The notes under the pieces were generated by a model, which saw only the letters and a program-made list of their open reading frames with translations, made no database searches and was not told the DNA's origin. Made by a program: the position numbers and the translations under genes. 64,000 nucleotides of DNA from Pseudarthrobacter sp. PS3-L1 (lineage in GTDB: Bacteria; Actinomycetota; Actinomycetes; Actinomycetales; Micrococcaceae), in NCBI RefSeq assembly GCF_030063285.1, contig NZ_JASISU010000001.1:186001-250000 (forward strand). Direction: 5' to 3'. Position 1 is the first letter of the stretch. Every line of letters begins with the position of its first letter. Shown piece by piece: positions 33,390 through 42,347 of the stretch.

Positions 33390-35183
33390 ATGTCAGACAT
33401 CACCATAACCCTCGTGGTCCTGGTCCTGGCGGTTGCCGCGTTTGTGTGGAACCGAATCCCGGTGAGCATCGTGGCACTGGGTGTTGCGCTACTGCTGTAC
33501 GGAACGGGAATCGTCAGTCTCGATGAAACCTTTGCCGGATTTGGCAGCGGAACGGTGGTCCTCATTGCTGCGCTGTTTGTTGTTGCCGAGGCTATAGACA
33601 ATGCTGGTGTCACCACATGGCTGGGAACGCTGCTCATCAGGTATTCGGGTACCAGCCGATTTCGTCTGATGTCCCTGATGATGGCCCTGACTGCTGTGTT
33701 GACAGCGTTCATCAGCGTTAACGGCGCAGTTGCAGCATTGCTCCCCATGGTGGTCGTCCTGGCTGTCCGGTTGGGGCGCCGTCCGGCGCAACTGCTCATG
33801 CCACTTGCTTTTGCCGCACATGCCGGATCGCTGCTGGTCCTGACTGGGTCGCCGGTGAATATCCTCATCCTCGAAGCTGCGATGTCCTCCGGGGGCGGGG
33901 GAATCGGGTTTTTCGAGTTTGGCTTGGTGGGGCTTCCGCTCTTGTTGGGCACCATAGCCTTGACCATGTGGTTGGCGCCTACCCTGCTCCCTAACCGCAC
34001 GCCACTCTCTGCACCCAAGGACCTTGGCTCGCATGGGCAGACCCTGATGCGTGACTACATGGGCGACGACGGCCTGCGAAGGCTGGGGATTACCGCCGGA
34101 TCGACCTTGGTGGGGCGCTCAGTCCAGGACCTGCTCGACGTTGGAACCGCGCGCCTTCACCTGATCAGCGTCCAGGGGCCGGATGGACGTCCGTCCAATC
34201 GGCCCGACCTCTCTGCCGGTGATCAGGTGGTGGTCAGGGGTGAGCAGGAATCCATCAACGAGTTCGCCGACCGCCATGGCATTACCGAGATCCCCGGCGC
34301 CAACTGTGGCCTGATCAGCAGTGACTATGGGGTGGCTGAGGTAGTGGTCGCCCCGCGGTCAAATCTGGTCGGAACAGACGTATATCCGGGGATGGTGACG
34401 GAAAGCGGAACACTGGTGATCCTTGCCCATCAGCATGCTGGCGAAGCGGAATCGACAATCCGTACGAAGATTGCAGCAGGCGACAGGTTGCTCCTCCAAG
34501 GCACCTGGCGCGCTCTGGACCAGCACACCATTGACCACAATGTCCTGCTGGTGGACTCACCTGATGCCATCCGGCGCCAGACTGTGCCGCTGGGTCCAGG
34601 GGCGCGGCCGGCGCTCGTTGTCCTTGGCCTGATGGTGGTGCTTCTTGCCACGAACATCATTCCAGCGCCTGTTGCAGCGTTGCTCGCTGCCATAGCAATG
34701 GTCCTCCTCAGGGTCATTACCTCGCAGCAGGCTCAGCGCTCCATGTCCTGGCAGACCCTCATCCTCGTGGCAGGCATGATTCCGCTCTCGACCGCGATCA
34801 CTTCGACCGGAACCGCCACGATGATCGCCGATGCCATGGTGGCCGTGGTGGGCACCTCCAGTCCCGTGCTGCTTCTGGCCGGGTTCTTCGTCATCACGGC
34901 GGTCTTGGGGCAGCTGATCAGCAATACAGCTACGGCACTCATCATCATCCTCATTGGGATCGCTGTGGCAGCAGAGTCTGGGATCAATCCACTGACCGTC
35001 CTCATGTGCATCTCGGTAGCCTCGGCAGCTGCCCTGCTGACGCCGGTGGCTACCCCCGCGAACATGATGATCATGGAGCCAGCCGGGTACCGTTTTGGCG
35101 ACTACTGGAAATTTGGGCTGGCCATCATGGCGCTCTATGCCGTTGTATCCATTGGATTGGTTCCGCTCATCTGGCCGCCCTAG
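33390..35183 (+). CDS. SLC13/DASS-type transporter with internal RCK_C (TrkA-C) domains
   Basis: About 597 residues. Two membrane halves are separated by a soluble region (about residues 210-400) with two TrkA-C/RCK_C-like domains (LGITAGSTLVGRSVQDLLD with DQVVVRG; VVVAPRSNLVGTDVY with DRLLLQGT). The SNTATALIIILIG segment in the second half is the DASS/ArsB substrate-site pattern, and TGSPVNILI its first-half equivalent. Such proteins carry carboxylates, sulfate or other anions with Na+. GGAGGG precedes ATG 33390; GTG 33387 is possible. It is the third gene after the shared operator. Confidence 0.85.
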   Translation: MSDITITLVVLVLAVAAFVWNRIPVSIVALGVALLLYGTGIVSLDETFAGFGSGTVVLIAALFVVAEAIDNAGVTTWLGTLLIRYSGTSRFRLMSLMMALTAVLTAFISVNGAVAALLPMVVVLAVRLGRRPAQLLMPLAFAAHAGSLLVLTGSPVNILILEAAMSSGGGGIGFFEFGLVGLPLLLGTIALTMWLAPTLLPNRTPLSAPKDLGSHGQTLMRDYMGDDGLRRLGITAGSTLVGRSVQDLLDVGTARLHLISVQGPDGRPSNRPDLSAGDQVVVRGEQESINEFADRHGITEIPGANCGLISSDYGVAEVVVAPRSNLVGTDVYPGMVTESGTLVILAHQHAGEAESTIRTKIAAGDRLLLQGTWRALDQHTIDHNVLLVDSPDAIRRQTVPLGPGARPALVVLGLMVVLLATNIIPAPVAALLAAIAMVLLRVITSQQAQRSMSWQTLILVAGMIPLSTAITSTGTATMIADAMVAVVGTSSPVLLLAGFFVITAVLGQLISNTATALIIILIGIAVAAESGINPLTVLMCISVASAAALLTPVATPANMMIMEPAGYRFGDYWKFGLAIMALYAVVSIGLVPLIWPP

Positions 35184-35285
35184 CCGCACCTGAATGGACC
35201 CGTCACACAGCCGGGGACCTTCGTTCACCGAGGCTTCGCCGCCTTATCAACCGCTTGATACGCACCACCTCACGAGGAGCAGGAA

Positions 35286-36974
35286 ATGGCCACCACACAT
35301 TCGCCCACGGCGGCGTCCACAAAGGAGAGCCCAGCATCGTGGTTGCCACTGATAGTGGTGGTGATGACTCAGATCCAGGCGTCCTTTGCCGTCAACGCGC
35401 TCACTGTCTCCATGCAGGGCATCACTACTGACCTGGATACTGCGGCCACGTCCATCGGGACAGCCATTACTGCCGGAACATTCTCCATGGCGGCCTTCAT
35501 CCTTCTGGGTGCCAAAGTGGGTGCGCGTTTCGGTACCCGAAAAGTCTTCCAGATTGCGGTTGCCATCCACGCAGCAGCAATGGCAGCCGTAGCCCTGAGC
35601 CTCAGTCCCGCCATGCTGTTCATTGCCCAGGCGTCGTCAGGAGCTGTGATCGCCCTGATTGCACCGGCGTTGACTGTCTTTATTGCCACGAACTACAAGG
35701 ACCAGCAGCAGGCAAAAGCGATCGGACTCCTTGCCGCGGCCATTCCCGCTGCGGGCGTCTTGGCGCTCCTGGTTGCTGGCTGGTTTGCGACAACCATCGG
35801 CTGGCGCTATTCGTTCGGGCTGATGGTTGTCTTGGGTGTTGTAAATCTGCTTCTGAGTTTCAAGCTCAAGTCAGTGCCAGCGCAGCCACTGATCAAAATC
35901 GACTGGACCGGGGCTTTTATTGCTGCTGCCGGCATCATCCTGTTGAGCTTCGGCTTCAGTGGGATGTCCAGCTGGGGCGTCTGGCTCGCTACGGATCAGG
36001 CACCCTTCGCGATTCTTGGGATCTCTCCCGCGCCTCTCCTGATTATCCTTGGCCTGGTCACGGGCCAAGTCTTCTTTGCCTGGCTGCGCAAACGCCAGGA
36101 AATCAAGATGCCCCGGATCTTTGACCTGAGGGTGCTGGCTTCCAGCTCGGAGCTGGCCGTAACAGCCTGCATGGCGATCATGCTCTTTGTTGGTACTGCG
36201 GCAAACTTCCTTATTCCGCTCTACATCCAGATCGTGCAGGGGCGCAGCAGTATTGAGACGTCCTTCTCCATCATTCCTTACACGCTGTCCATCTTCCTGG
36301 CCAGTACTTTTGTCGCCTTTCTCTACGAGAAATATCCCCCCAAAATCATCGCCCGATCCGGCTTTATCGTTGTCGCCGGGGCACTTGTCCTGATCGCCTT
36401 CACTATCCGAAACGACTGGGGGCAGCTCTTCGTGGTCCTCGGCCTGATTCTTCTGGGCCTCGGACAGGGCGCAATCGTTGCACTTGTCTTCAACACCTTG
36501 CTCAGCAGCGTCCCGCGGGAGCTGGCTGGCGACGTTGGTGCCTGGCGAGGCCTGGTCCACAATCTCTCGGGCAGCGCGGGCATCGCCGTAGCCAGTGCTT
36601 TTGCTGTAGGAACCCTGGGGTCACTGATCGCCACAGCCGCCAATGACCACCCGGAGATATCGCCAGAGCTGATCTATTCAGTCAATATCAATGACGCGGA
36701 TTTCATGACGGATGCCCAACTAGAGGCATTGCTGGGAGACCGTGCCGGTAGTCCTGCAGAACTGGCAGCAGCCATTGACGTTAATGCCGAGGCGCGGCTG
36801 CGTTCCCTGCAGATCTCGCTTCTTGGCCTCGCGGGTCTTGCGATGCTGGCGATTGTGCCAGCTGGTCGAATGCCCGGGAAACGTCCGGGGGACCTGCCAA
36901 AACAGCTGGAACCCGATGACCCCGATGCACTGGACCTGGACACCGAACCGACGACTACTAAGGGAAGAAAATGA
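35286..36974 (+). CDS. MFS transporter, DHA2 (14-TM) family
   Basis: 562 residues and fourteen membrane helices. GAKVGARFGTRKVFQIAV is loop 2-3 motif A, and AQASSGAVIALIAPALTVF in helix 4 resembles motif B. The Pro/Gly-rich PAAGVLALLVAGWFATTIGWRYSF region is motif C of antiporters. The ATG follows GAGGAGCAGGAA. The 3' end overlaps the aminopeptidase start by four bases (ATGA), so the exporter and peptidase are tightly coupled. The family exports drugs, metabolites or peptides. An acidic C-terminal tail (EPDDPDALDLDTEP) is unusual. Confidence 0.88.
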   Translation: MATTHSPTAASTKESPASWLPLIVVVMTQIQASFAVNALTVSMQGITTDLDTAATSIGTAITAGTFSMAAFILLGAKVGARFGTRKVFQIAVAIHAAAMAAVALSLSPAMLFIAQASSGAVIALIAPALTVFIATNYKDQQQAKAIGLLAAAIPAAGVLALLVAGWFATTIGWRYSFGLMVVLGVVNLLLSFKLKSVPAQPLIKIDWTGAFIAAAGIILLSFGFSGMSSWGVWLATDQAPFAILGISPAPLLIILGLVTGQVFFAWLRKRQEIKMPRIFDLRVLASSSELAVTACMAIMLFVGTAANFLIPLYIQIVQGRSSIETSFSIIPYTLSIFLASTFVAFLYEKYPPKIIARSGFIVVAGALVLIAFTIRNDWGQLFVVLGLILLGLGQGAIVALVFNTLLSSVPRELAGDVGAWRGLVHNLSGSAGIAVASAFAVGTLGSLIATAANDHPEISPELIYSVNINDADFMTDAQLEALLGDRAGSPAELAAAIDVNAEARLRSLQISLLGLAGLAMLAIVPAGRMPGKRPGDLPKQLEPDDPDALDLDTEPTTTKGRK

Positions 36975-38533
36975 CTTTCGATGCCTACAAACTCATTCCG
37001 GACACCTTTTCGCGTGTTCCTAGTTTGGACAGAATGGAACCCCAGATCCAGTGGGTGAGCGAGTTTGACGATCCAGACGTCATCGGTGTGCTGGTCACTG
37101 AAGATGGTGCCAGTTCCAGTTCTAGCGCCCTGGGCATGGATCCTGATGCGCTGGGCCGCGCCGGCTTCAGCACCAAGCTGGGCAGCACACTGGTGGTACC
37201 CACAGCCCGGGGCCCCGTGGTCGTCGCGGTTGGCGGTGGAAAGGCCACAGACCTGACGTTGCCGCGGTGGCGCGAAGCCATGGCCGCCCTGATCGGGGTC
37301 ACGTCCAATCACCAGCGGATCGCGTTTGAGCTGCCTGCAGTGACGAATGTCGCCGCTGATGCGCTGGGCCAGGCCCTGGCCGAGGCGGCCCTGCTGGCGC
37401 GCTACAGCTACAGTGCGCTGCGATCCACGCCTGAGAACGTGCCGCTGGTTCTTCTGCAGCTGCTCTCACCCGGGATTGACCTGGATGTGGCTGCCGCCGG
37501 ATCCGATGTTGGAGTAACCACCTCCCGGGCAACCAACATTGCCCGGGATCTCTGCAACGCGCCAGCCAGCCACCTGATGGCCACGGACCTAGAGGATGTT
37601 GCGGTCGAGCTCGGGAGCCGATTTGGCTTTGCGGTGGAATCCTTCACCAAGGAGCAGCTGATTGATTTGGGCTGCGGAGGACTTCTGGGCGTGAACGCCG
37701 GAAGTGTCGAGGAGCCAAGGATGCTCAAGCTGACGTACCGGCCCGAGGGGGAACCGGCGGGGCATCTTGGGCTGGTTGGAAAAGGGATCATGTACGATTC
37801 CGGCGGGATCAGCTTGAAGCCCAGTGACCCCATGCACCTGCTCATGAAAATGGACATGGGTGGTGCTGCTTCAGTCCTGGCTTCGTTTACGGCCCTGCAC
37901 GAGCTCAACGTCAGGGCTTCTGTCACAGGCTTCTTGATGTGCACTGACAACATGCCCTCCGGCTCGGCCTACAAGCTCGGCGATGTACTGACAGCCCGCA
38001 CTGGCACCACCATCGAAATCAAGAACACCGATGCCGAGGGTCGCTTGGCCATGTGTGACGCGCTGACGCTCGCGGTCGAGGAAGGCGTGGATGCGATTTT
38101 AGACATTGCCACCCTGACGGGTGCCGCCCTGATGGCGCTCGGTCAGCTCACCGCTCCGGTCTTTGGTAATGACCAGGCACTTGTGGACCGGGTCCTTGCC
38201 ACAGAGCAGCACACTGGCGAGCAGCTGTGGCAGTTGCCGCTCGAAAGGGGCTACAGGTCCCAGCTGGACTCCGATATTGCTGACATCTCCAACCTTGGCG
38301 GCAAGTATGCAGGCTCTACCACCGCTGCGCTCTTCCTTGCGGATTTTGTCGGCGATACAGCCTGGGCCCATATCGACATCGCTGGGACCATGCAGTGCGA
38401 CGCCAAAGCCGGGTGGCGATCGAAGGGCGCCACGGGATTCGGGACCCAGGTACTCATCGATCTGGCCAGGGATTTTACGCCTGGGTGTGAAATCAGTGAT
38501 GGGACTCATATAAATCGGCCGTTTCGGAAGTAA
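36971..38533 (+). CDS. Leucyl aminopeptidase family protein (M17)
   Basis: 520 residues. The metal and substrate motifs of M17 are complete: GLVGKGIMYDSGGISLKP (metal ligands Lys and Asp near 268-273), MKMDMGGAA and NTDAEGRLAMCDAL (about 350-360). The protein releases N-terminal amino acids from peptides in a hexamer with two divalent metals. It is coupled to the DHA2 exporter by a 4-base overlap, which suggests the peptidase acts on the exported or imported substrate or on peptides that accumulate under envelope stress. Its length is normal for the family. Confidence 0.92.
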   Translation: MTFDAYKLIPDTFSRVPSLDRMEPQIQWVSEFDDPDVIGVLVTEDGASSSSSALGMDPDALGRAGFSTKLGSTLVVPTARGPVVVAVGGGKATDLTLPRWREAMAALIGVTSNHQRIAFELPAVTNVAADALGQALAEAALLARYSYSALRSTPENVPLVLLQLLSPGIDLDVAAAGSDVGVTTSRATNIARDLCNAPASHLMATDLEDVAVELGSRFGFAVESFTKEQLIDLGCGGLLGVNAGSVEEPRMLKLTYRPEGEPAGHLGLVGKGIMYDSGGISLKPSDPMHLLMKMDMGGAASVLASFTALHELNVRASVTGFLMCTDNMPSGSAYKLGDVLTARTGTTIEIKNTDAEGRLAMCDALTLAVEEGVDAILDIATLTGAALMALGQLTAPVFGNDQALVDRVLATEQHTGEQLWQLPLERGYRSQLDSDIADISNLGGKYAGSTTAALFLADFVGDTAWAHIDIAGTMQCDAKAGWRSKGATGFGTQVLIDLARDFTPGCEISDGTHINRPFRK

Positions 38534-38654
38534 ATTGGTAGCGTCGAAAGTCGAGCCAGACTTACTACGACGCGGGTTGATGAATTCATGCGTACCCCGA
38601 GGACCACCGAAGCCCCGCGTCCCGCCTGCAGCCTCAAAACTGAAATGGGACAGA

Positions 38655-40841
38655 ATGAGCCAGAATTCGCAACCACCCGCTGGGACGGCGGGATCCGATG
38701 ACGCCAGCAAAAACACGAGAAATCGCCTGAGCAGCAAGAACAGCGTCATCGCTCCCGCCAACCCGCCGGAAGCCAGAACCCGGATGAACAAGACAGTGTT
38801 CTTCGGCTCCGCTATTGGAGTCGTTGGCATTGCCCTGTGGGCAATCTTCGCCAAGGACAATGCCGATGCTGTCATCGGCTCCATGGTGTCGTGGGTATCC
38901 ACCAATATGGGCTGGTATTACTTCCTGATCGTTACCGCTGTCGTCATCTTTGTCCTGATCGTGGCACTGTCCAGGGTGGGCAAGACCAAACTGGGACCGG
39001 ACCACTCCAAACCGCAGTTCAGCATGTTCACCTGGGCAGCCATGCTGTTTGCCGCTGGCATTGGTATCGACCTGATGTTCTTCTCGGTTTCCGAGCCGGT
39101 CAGCCAGTATCTCGCCCCGCCGCAGGGTGAGGGTGGCACGCCGGAAGCTGCGCGCCAGGCCCTGGTATGGACGCTTTTCCACTATGGCATCACGGGCTGG
39201 GCACTGTATGCGCTCATGGGGCTTGCCCTGGGCTACTTCTCCTACCGCCATAACCTTCCGCTGAGCATCCGCTCCGCGCTGTATCCCATCTTCGGTAAGA
39301 AGATCGAGGGTCCTATTGGGCACGCGGTGGATATTGCCGCGCTGCTGGGCACCATCTTTGGCATTGCCACGTCCCTGGGAATAGGCGTCGTCCAGCTCAA
39401 CTACGGGCTGAAGTTCATGTTCGGTGTTCCGGAGAACCTAGCCGTGCAGATCGGCCTGATTGCGCTGTCCGTGGTGATGGCCACCGTGTCGGTGGTTGCT
39501 GGCGTTGAAAAGGGAATCCGTCGGCTCTCCGAACTCAACGTGATCCTGGCTGTGGCCCTGATGATATTCATCCTGGTCACAGGCAAGACGAACTTCCTGC
39601 TCGACGGAATCGTCCAGAATGTTGGCGACGTGATGAGCCGGTTCCCGGCCATGACCCTGGATACGTTCGCCTATGACAGGCCCACCGACTGGCTCAATGC
39701 CTGGACACTGTTCTTTTGGGCCTGGTGGATCGCCTGGGCGCCGTTTGTGGGACTCTTCCTGGCGCGTATTTCCAGGGGACGCACCATCCGGCAGTTTGTT
39801 ATCGGCACCATGACCATCCCGTTCCTGTTCATTCTGGTCTGGATCTCCGTGTTTGGAAACTCCAGCTTGGACCTGATCATGAACGGGAACATGGCGTTCG
39901 GCGATGCTGCCATGAGCAACCCAGAACGTGGCTTCTACAGCCTGTTGGCCGAATTCCCGGCCGTGCCCGTCACTGCTGCGGTGGCGACCTTTACCGGCCT
40001 GCTCTTCTACGTCACGTCTGCGGACTCCGGTGCGCTGGTCATGGCCAACTTCACCTCCCATCTCAAGGACGCGGACTCTGACGGCCCTGAGTGGATGCGG
40101 GTGTTCTGGGCAGTGGCAACCGGTCTGCTGACGCTGGCCATGTTGACGGTGGGTGGAGTGGCGACGCTGCAGAACGCCACCATCATTATGGGACTTCCAC
40201 TGTCGCTGCTGCTGGTGCTGATCATGTTGGGCCTTTACAAGGCGCTCAGGGTGGAGAACTCGCTTAATGACAGTTATCGCGCCAGCCTGCCGGGCATCAT
40301 TACTGGCCGCTCCAGCGACCAGCGGGCCGGACGCACCTGGCGGCAGCGGGTTGCCCGGGCCATGAGCTATCCGGGACGCCGGCAGACCACCCGCTTCGCT
40401 GACACGGTGGCTATCCCCGCCTTGCAGGAAGTTGAGGCGGAGCTGAAGGAGCAAGGCGCGGACACTGTTTTGACTGTCGCGCTGGTGGAGGCCTGCGGGA
40501 TCCAGAGCATTGACCTGCAGATCGCCATGGGCGGGGAGAGGGCCTTCAAATACCAGATCTACCCGGTCCAGTATGAGACGCCCAGCTACGCGACCCGACG
40601 TGCCGATCCAGACGATCACTATTACCGCATGGAGGTGTTCTCCCTGGAGGGCAGCCACGGCTATGACCTCATGGGATACACCAAGGAACAGGTCATCACA
40701 GATGTCCTGGACCACTACGAGCAGCACCTGGAGTTCCTGCACATCAACCGTGCGGATCCGGGCAATACCGTCTTGGTCGAGGACCAGATGGCAAAAGACA
40801 ATTGGGAATCAGATTTCGAAACGCAGGAGGAAACGAAATGA
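38655..40841 (+). CDS. betT: BCCT-family choline/betaine transporter
   Basis: About 728 residues. The N-terminal tail (about 40 residues) is polar; twelve membrane helices follow, with the BCCT box FFWAWWIAWAPFVGLFLARI and the RISRGRTIRQF segment. The C-terminal cytosolic domain of about 190 residues is long, as in BetT choline carriers that sense osmolality. ATG 38655 is chosen; the frame is open further upstream without good start context. Its stop overlaps the aldehyde dehydrogenase gene by 4 bases, placing it first in a choline-to-betaine operon. Confidence 0.9.
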   Translation: MSQNSQPPAGTAGSDDASKNTRNRLSSKNSVIAPANPPEARTRMNKTVFFGSAIGVVGIALWAIFAKDNADAVIGSMVSWVSTNMGWYYFLIVTAVVIFVLIVALSRVGKTKLGPDHSKPQFSMFTWAAMLFAAGIGIDLMFFSVSEPVSQYLAPPQGEGGTPEAARQALVWTLFHYGITGWALYALMGLALGYFSYRHNLPLSIRSALYPIFGKKIEGPIGHAVDIAALLGTIFGIATSLGIGVVQLNYGLKFMFGVPENLAVQIGLIALSVVMATVSVVAGVEKGIRRLSELNVILAVALMIFILVTGKTNFLLDGIVQNVGDVMSRFPAMTLDTFAYDRPTDWLNAWTLFFWAWWIAWAPFVGLFLARISRGRTIRQFVIGTMTIPFLFILVWISVFGNSSLDLIMNGNMAFGDAAMSNPERGFYSLLAEFPAVPVTAAVATFTGLLFYVTSADSGALVMANFTSHLKDADSDGPEWMRVFWAVATGLLTLAMLTVGGVATLQNATIIMGLPLSLLLVLIMLGLYKALRVENSLNDSYRASLPGIITGRSSDQRAGRTWRQRVARAMSYPGRRQTTRFADTVAIPALQEVEAELKEQGADTVLTVALVEACGIQSIDLQIAMGGERAFKYQIYPVQYETPSYATRRADPDDHYYRMEVFSLEGSHGYDLMGYTKEQVITDVLDHYEQHLEFLHINRADPGNTVLVEDQMAKDNWESDFETQEETK

Positions 40842-42343
40842 GCACCGAAACGCTTTATATTGGCGGCAGCTGGACTGCGGCGTCCGACGGCGGCACCCGG
40901 GACATCCACTGCCCGGCCGACGGCGAACTGGTGGGCACTGTTTCCGAGGGAACCGCTGAGGATTCCACCCGCGCTGTGGAGGCTGCCAGGGCAGCTTTTG
41001 ACACGGGGGAATGGTCCGGCAAATCGCCTCTGGAGCGAGGCACGTTCCTGATCAACGTGGCGAACAGGCTTCGCGAGCGCAAGGATGACTTCGCGCGGGC
41101 GGAGACGCTGGACACGGGCAAGCGCCTGGTGGAAAGCGAACTCGACATGGACGACATCGCCAATTGCTTCGAGTACTTCGGCAAGCTTTCGGGCCAGGAT
41201 TCCGGCCGGGTAGTGGATGCTGGCAGCGCCACAGTGGTCAGTCGAATCGAATACGAGCCCGTGGGTGTTTGCTCCCTGATTGCGCCATGGAACTACCCCC
41301 TGCTGCAGGCGTCCTGGAAGATTGCCCCGGCGCTCGCGGCGGGTTGCAGCTTTGTCCTCAAGCCCAGCGAGCTGACCCCGCACACTTCGATCCTGATGGT
41401 GGAAGTGCTCGTAGAGCTGGGTCTGCCGGCCGGTGTTGCCAACCTGATCCTCGGTGCGGGCGGAACGGTCGGTTCTGTGCTGTCCAGTCACCCGGACGTT
41501 GACCTTGTCTCCTTTACCGGTGGCCTGGAAACTGGCAAGACGATCGCGGCATCGGCCGCTGCATCGGTCAAGAAAGTCGCGCTGGAACTGGGTGGTAAGA
41601 ATCCCAATATTGTCTTCGCGGATGCCGATTTTGACGCAGCCCTGGACAACGCCCTCAACGCCGCGTTTGTCCACTCTGGTCAGGTTTGTTCTGCTGGTGC
41701 CCGCCTGATCGTCGAGGAGTCAATTGCGGAGACGTTTGTTGACGAACTCGTGCGCCGCGCAGAGCAGATCCGGGTGGGGGGACCGTTCGACCCCGATGCT
41801 GAGACCGGCCCACTGATCTCGGCTGCGCACCGCGACAAGGTCACCGCCTACGTCGACAAGGGAGTAGCAGAGGGTGCACGCCTGCGCTGCGGCGGAACCT
41901 GGGGAACAGGGGAGCTGGAGAAGGGCTTCTACTACATGCCGACCATCCTGGACCAGGTCCGCAGCGGAATGTCAGTTGTGGTTGACGAGGCCTTTGGCCC
42001 GGTTGTCACAGTGGAGACTTTCAGCACCGAAGAGGAAGCGGTAAAGATCGGTAACGACACCCATTACGGCCTCGCTGGCGCAGTATGGTCGCAGGACGCC
42101 GGTAAGACGCAGCGGGTGGCCCGGGCACTTCGCCACGGCACCATCTGGATCAATGATTTCCACCCCTACCTGCCGCAGGCGGAATGGGGCGGCTTTGGCC
42201 AGTCCGGCGTCGGCCGTGAACTGGGCCCAACGGGTCTTGCCGAGTATCAGGAAGCCAAGCACATTTACCAGAACATTGACCCGCAGGTGACCGGCTGGTT
42301 CGCGGACCACGCATCTGCTGCCGCCCCTGCAGAAGGGAACTGA
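40838..42343 (+). CDS. betB: Betaine aldehyde dehydrogenase
   Basis: 501 residues. It oxidises betaine aldehyde to glycine betaine with NAD(P)+. The catalytic Glu lies in LELGGKNPNIV and the nucleophilic Cys in HSGQVCSAGARLIVEES. The nucleotide-binding VSFTGGLETGKTI replaces the usual FTGS with FTGG. EPVGVCSLIAPWNYPLLQAS is the ALDH N-terminal signature. The ATG at 40838 follows GGAGGAAACGAA. The order betT-betB-betA with overlaps supports the assignment. Confidence 0.92.
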   Translation: MSTETLYIGGSWTAASDGGTRDIHCPADGELVGTVSEGTAEDSTRAVEAARAAFDTGEWSGKSPLERGTFLINVANRLRERKDDFARAETLDTGKRLVESELDMDDIANCFEYFGKLSGQDSGRVVDAGSATVVSRIEYEPVGVCSLIAPWNYPLLQASWKIAPALAAGCSFVLKPSELTPHTSILMVEVLVELGLPAGVANLILGAGGTVGSVLSSHPDVDLVSFTGGLETGKTIAASAAASVKKVALELGGKNPNIVFADADFDAALDNALNAAFVHSGQVCSAGARLIVEESIAETFVDELVRRAEQIRVGGPFDPDAETGPLISAAHRDKVTAYVDKGVAEGARLRCGGTWGTGELEKGFYYMPTILDQVRSGMSVVVDEAFGPVVTVETFSTEEEAVKIGNDTHYGLAGAVWSQDAGKTQRVARALRHGTIWINDFHPYLPQAEWGGFGQSGVGRELGPTGLAEYQEAKHIYQNIDPQVTGWFADHASAAAPAEGN

Positions 42344-42347
42344 GACC

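Noticed and set aside
39438..40742. 434-codon minus-strand frame over betT
   Set aside because: Antisense shadow of the BCCT gene; low-complexity His/Gln-rich product, no start context.
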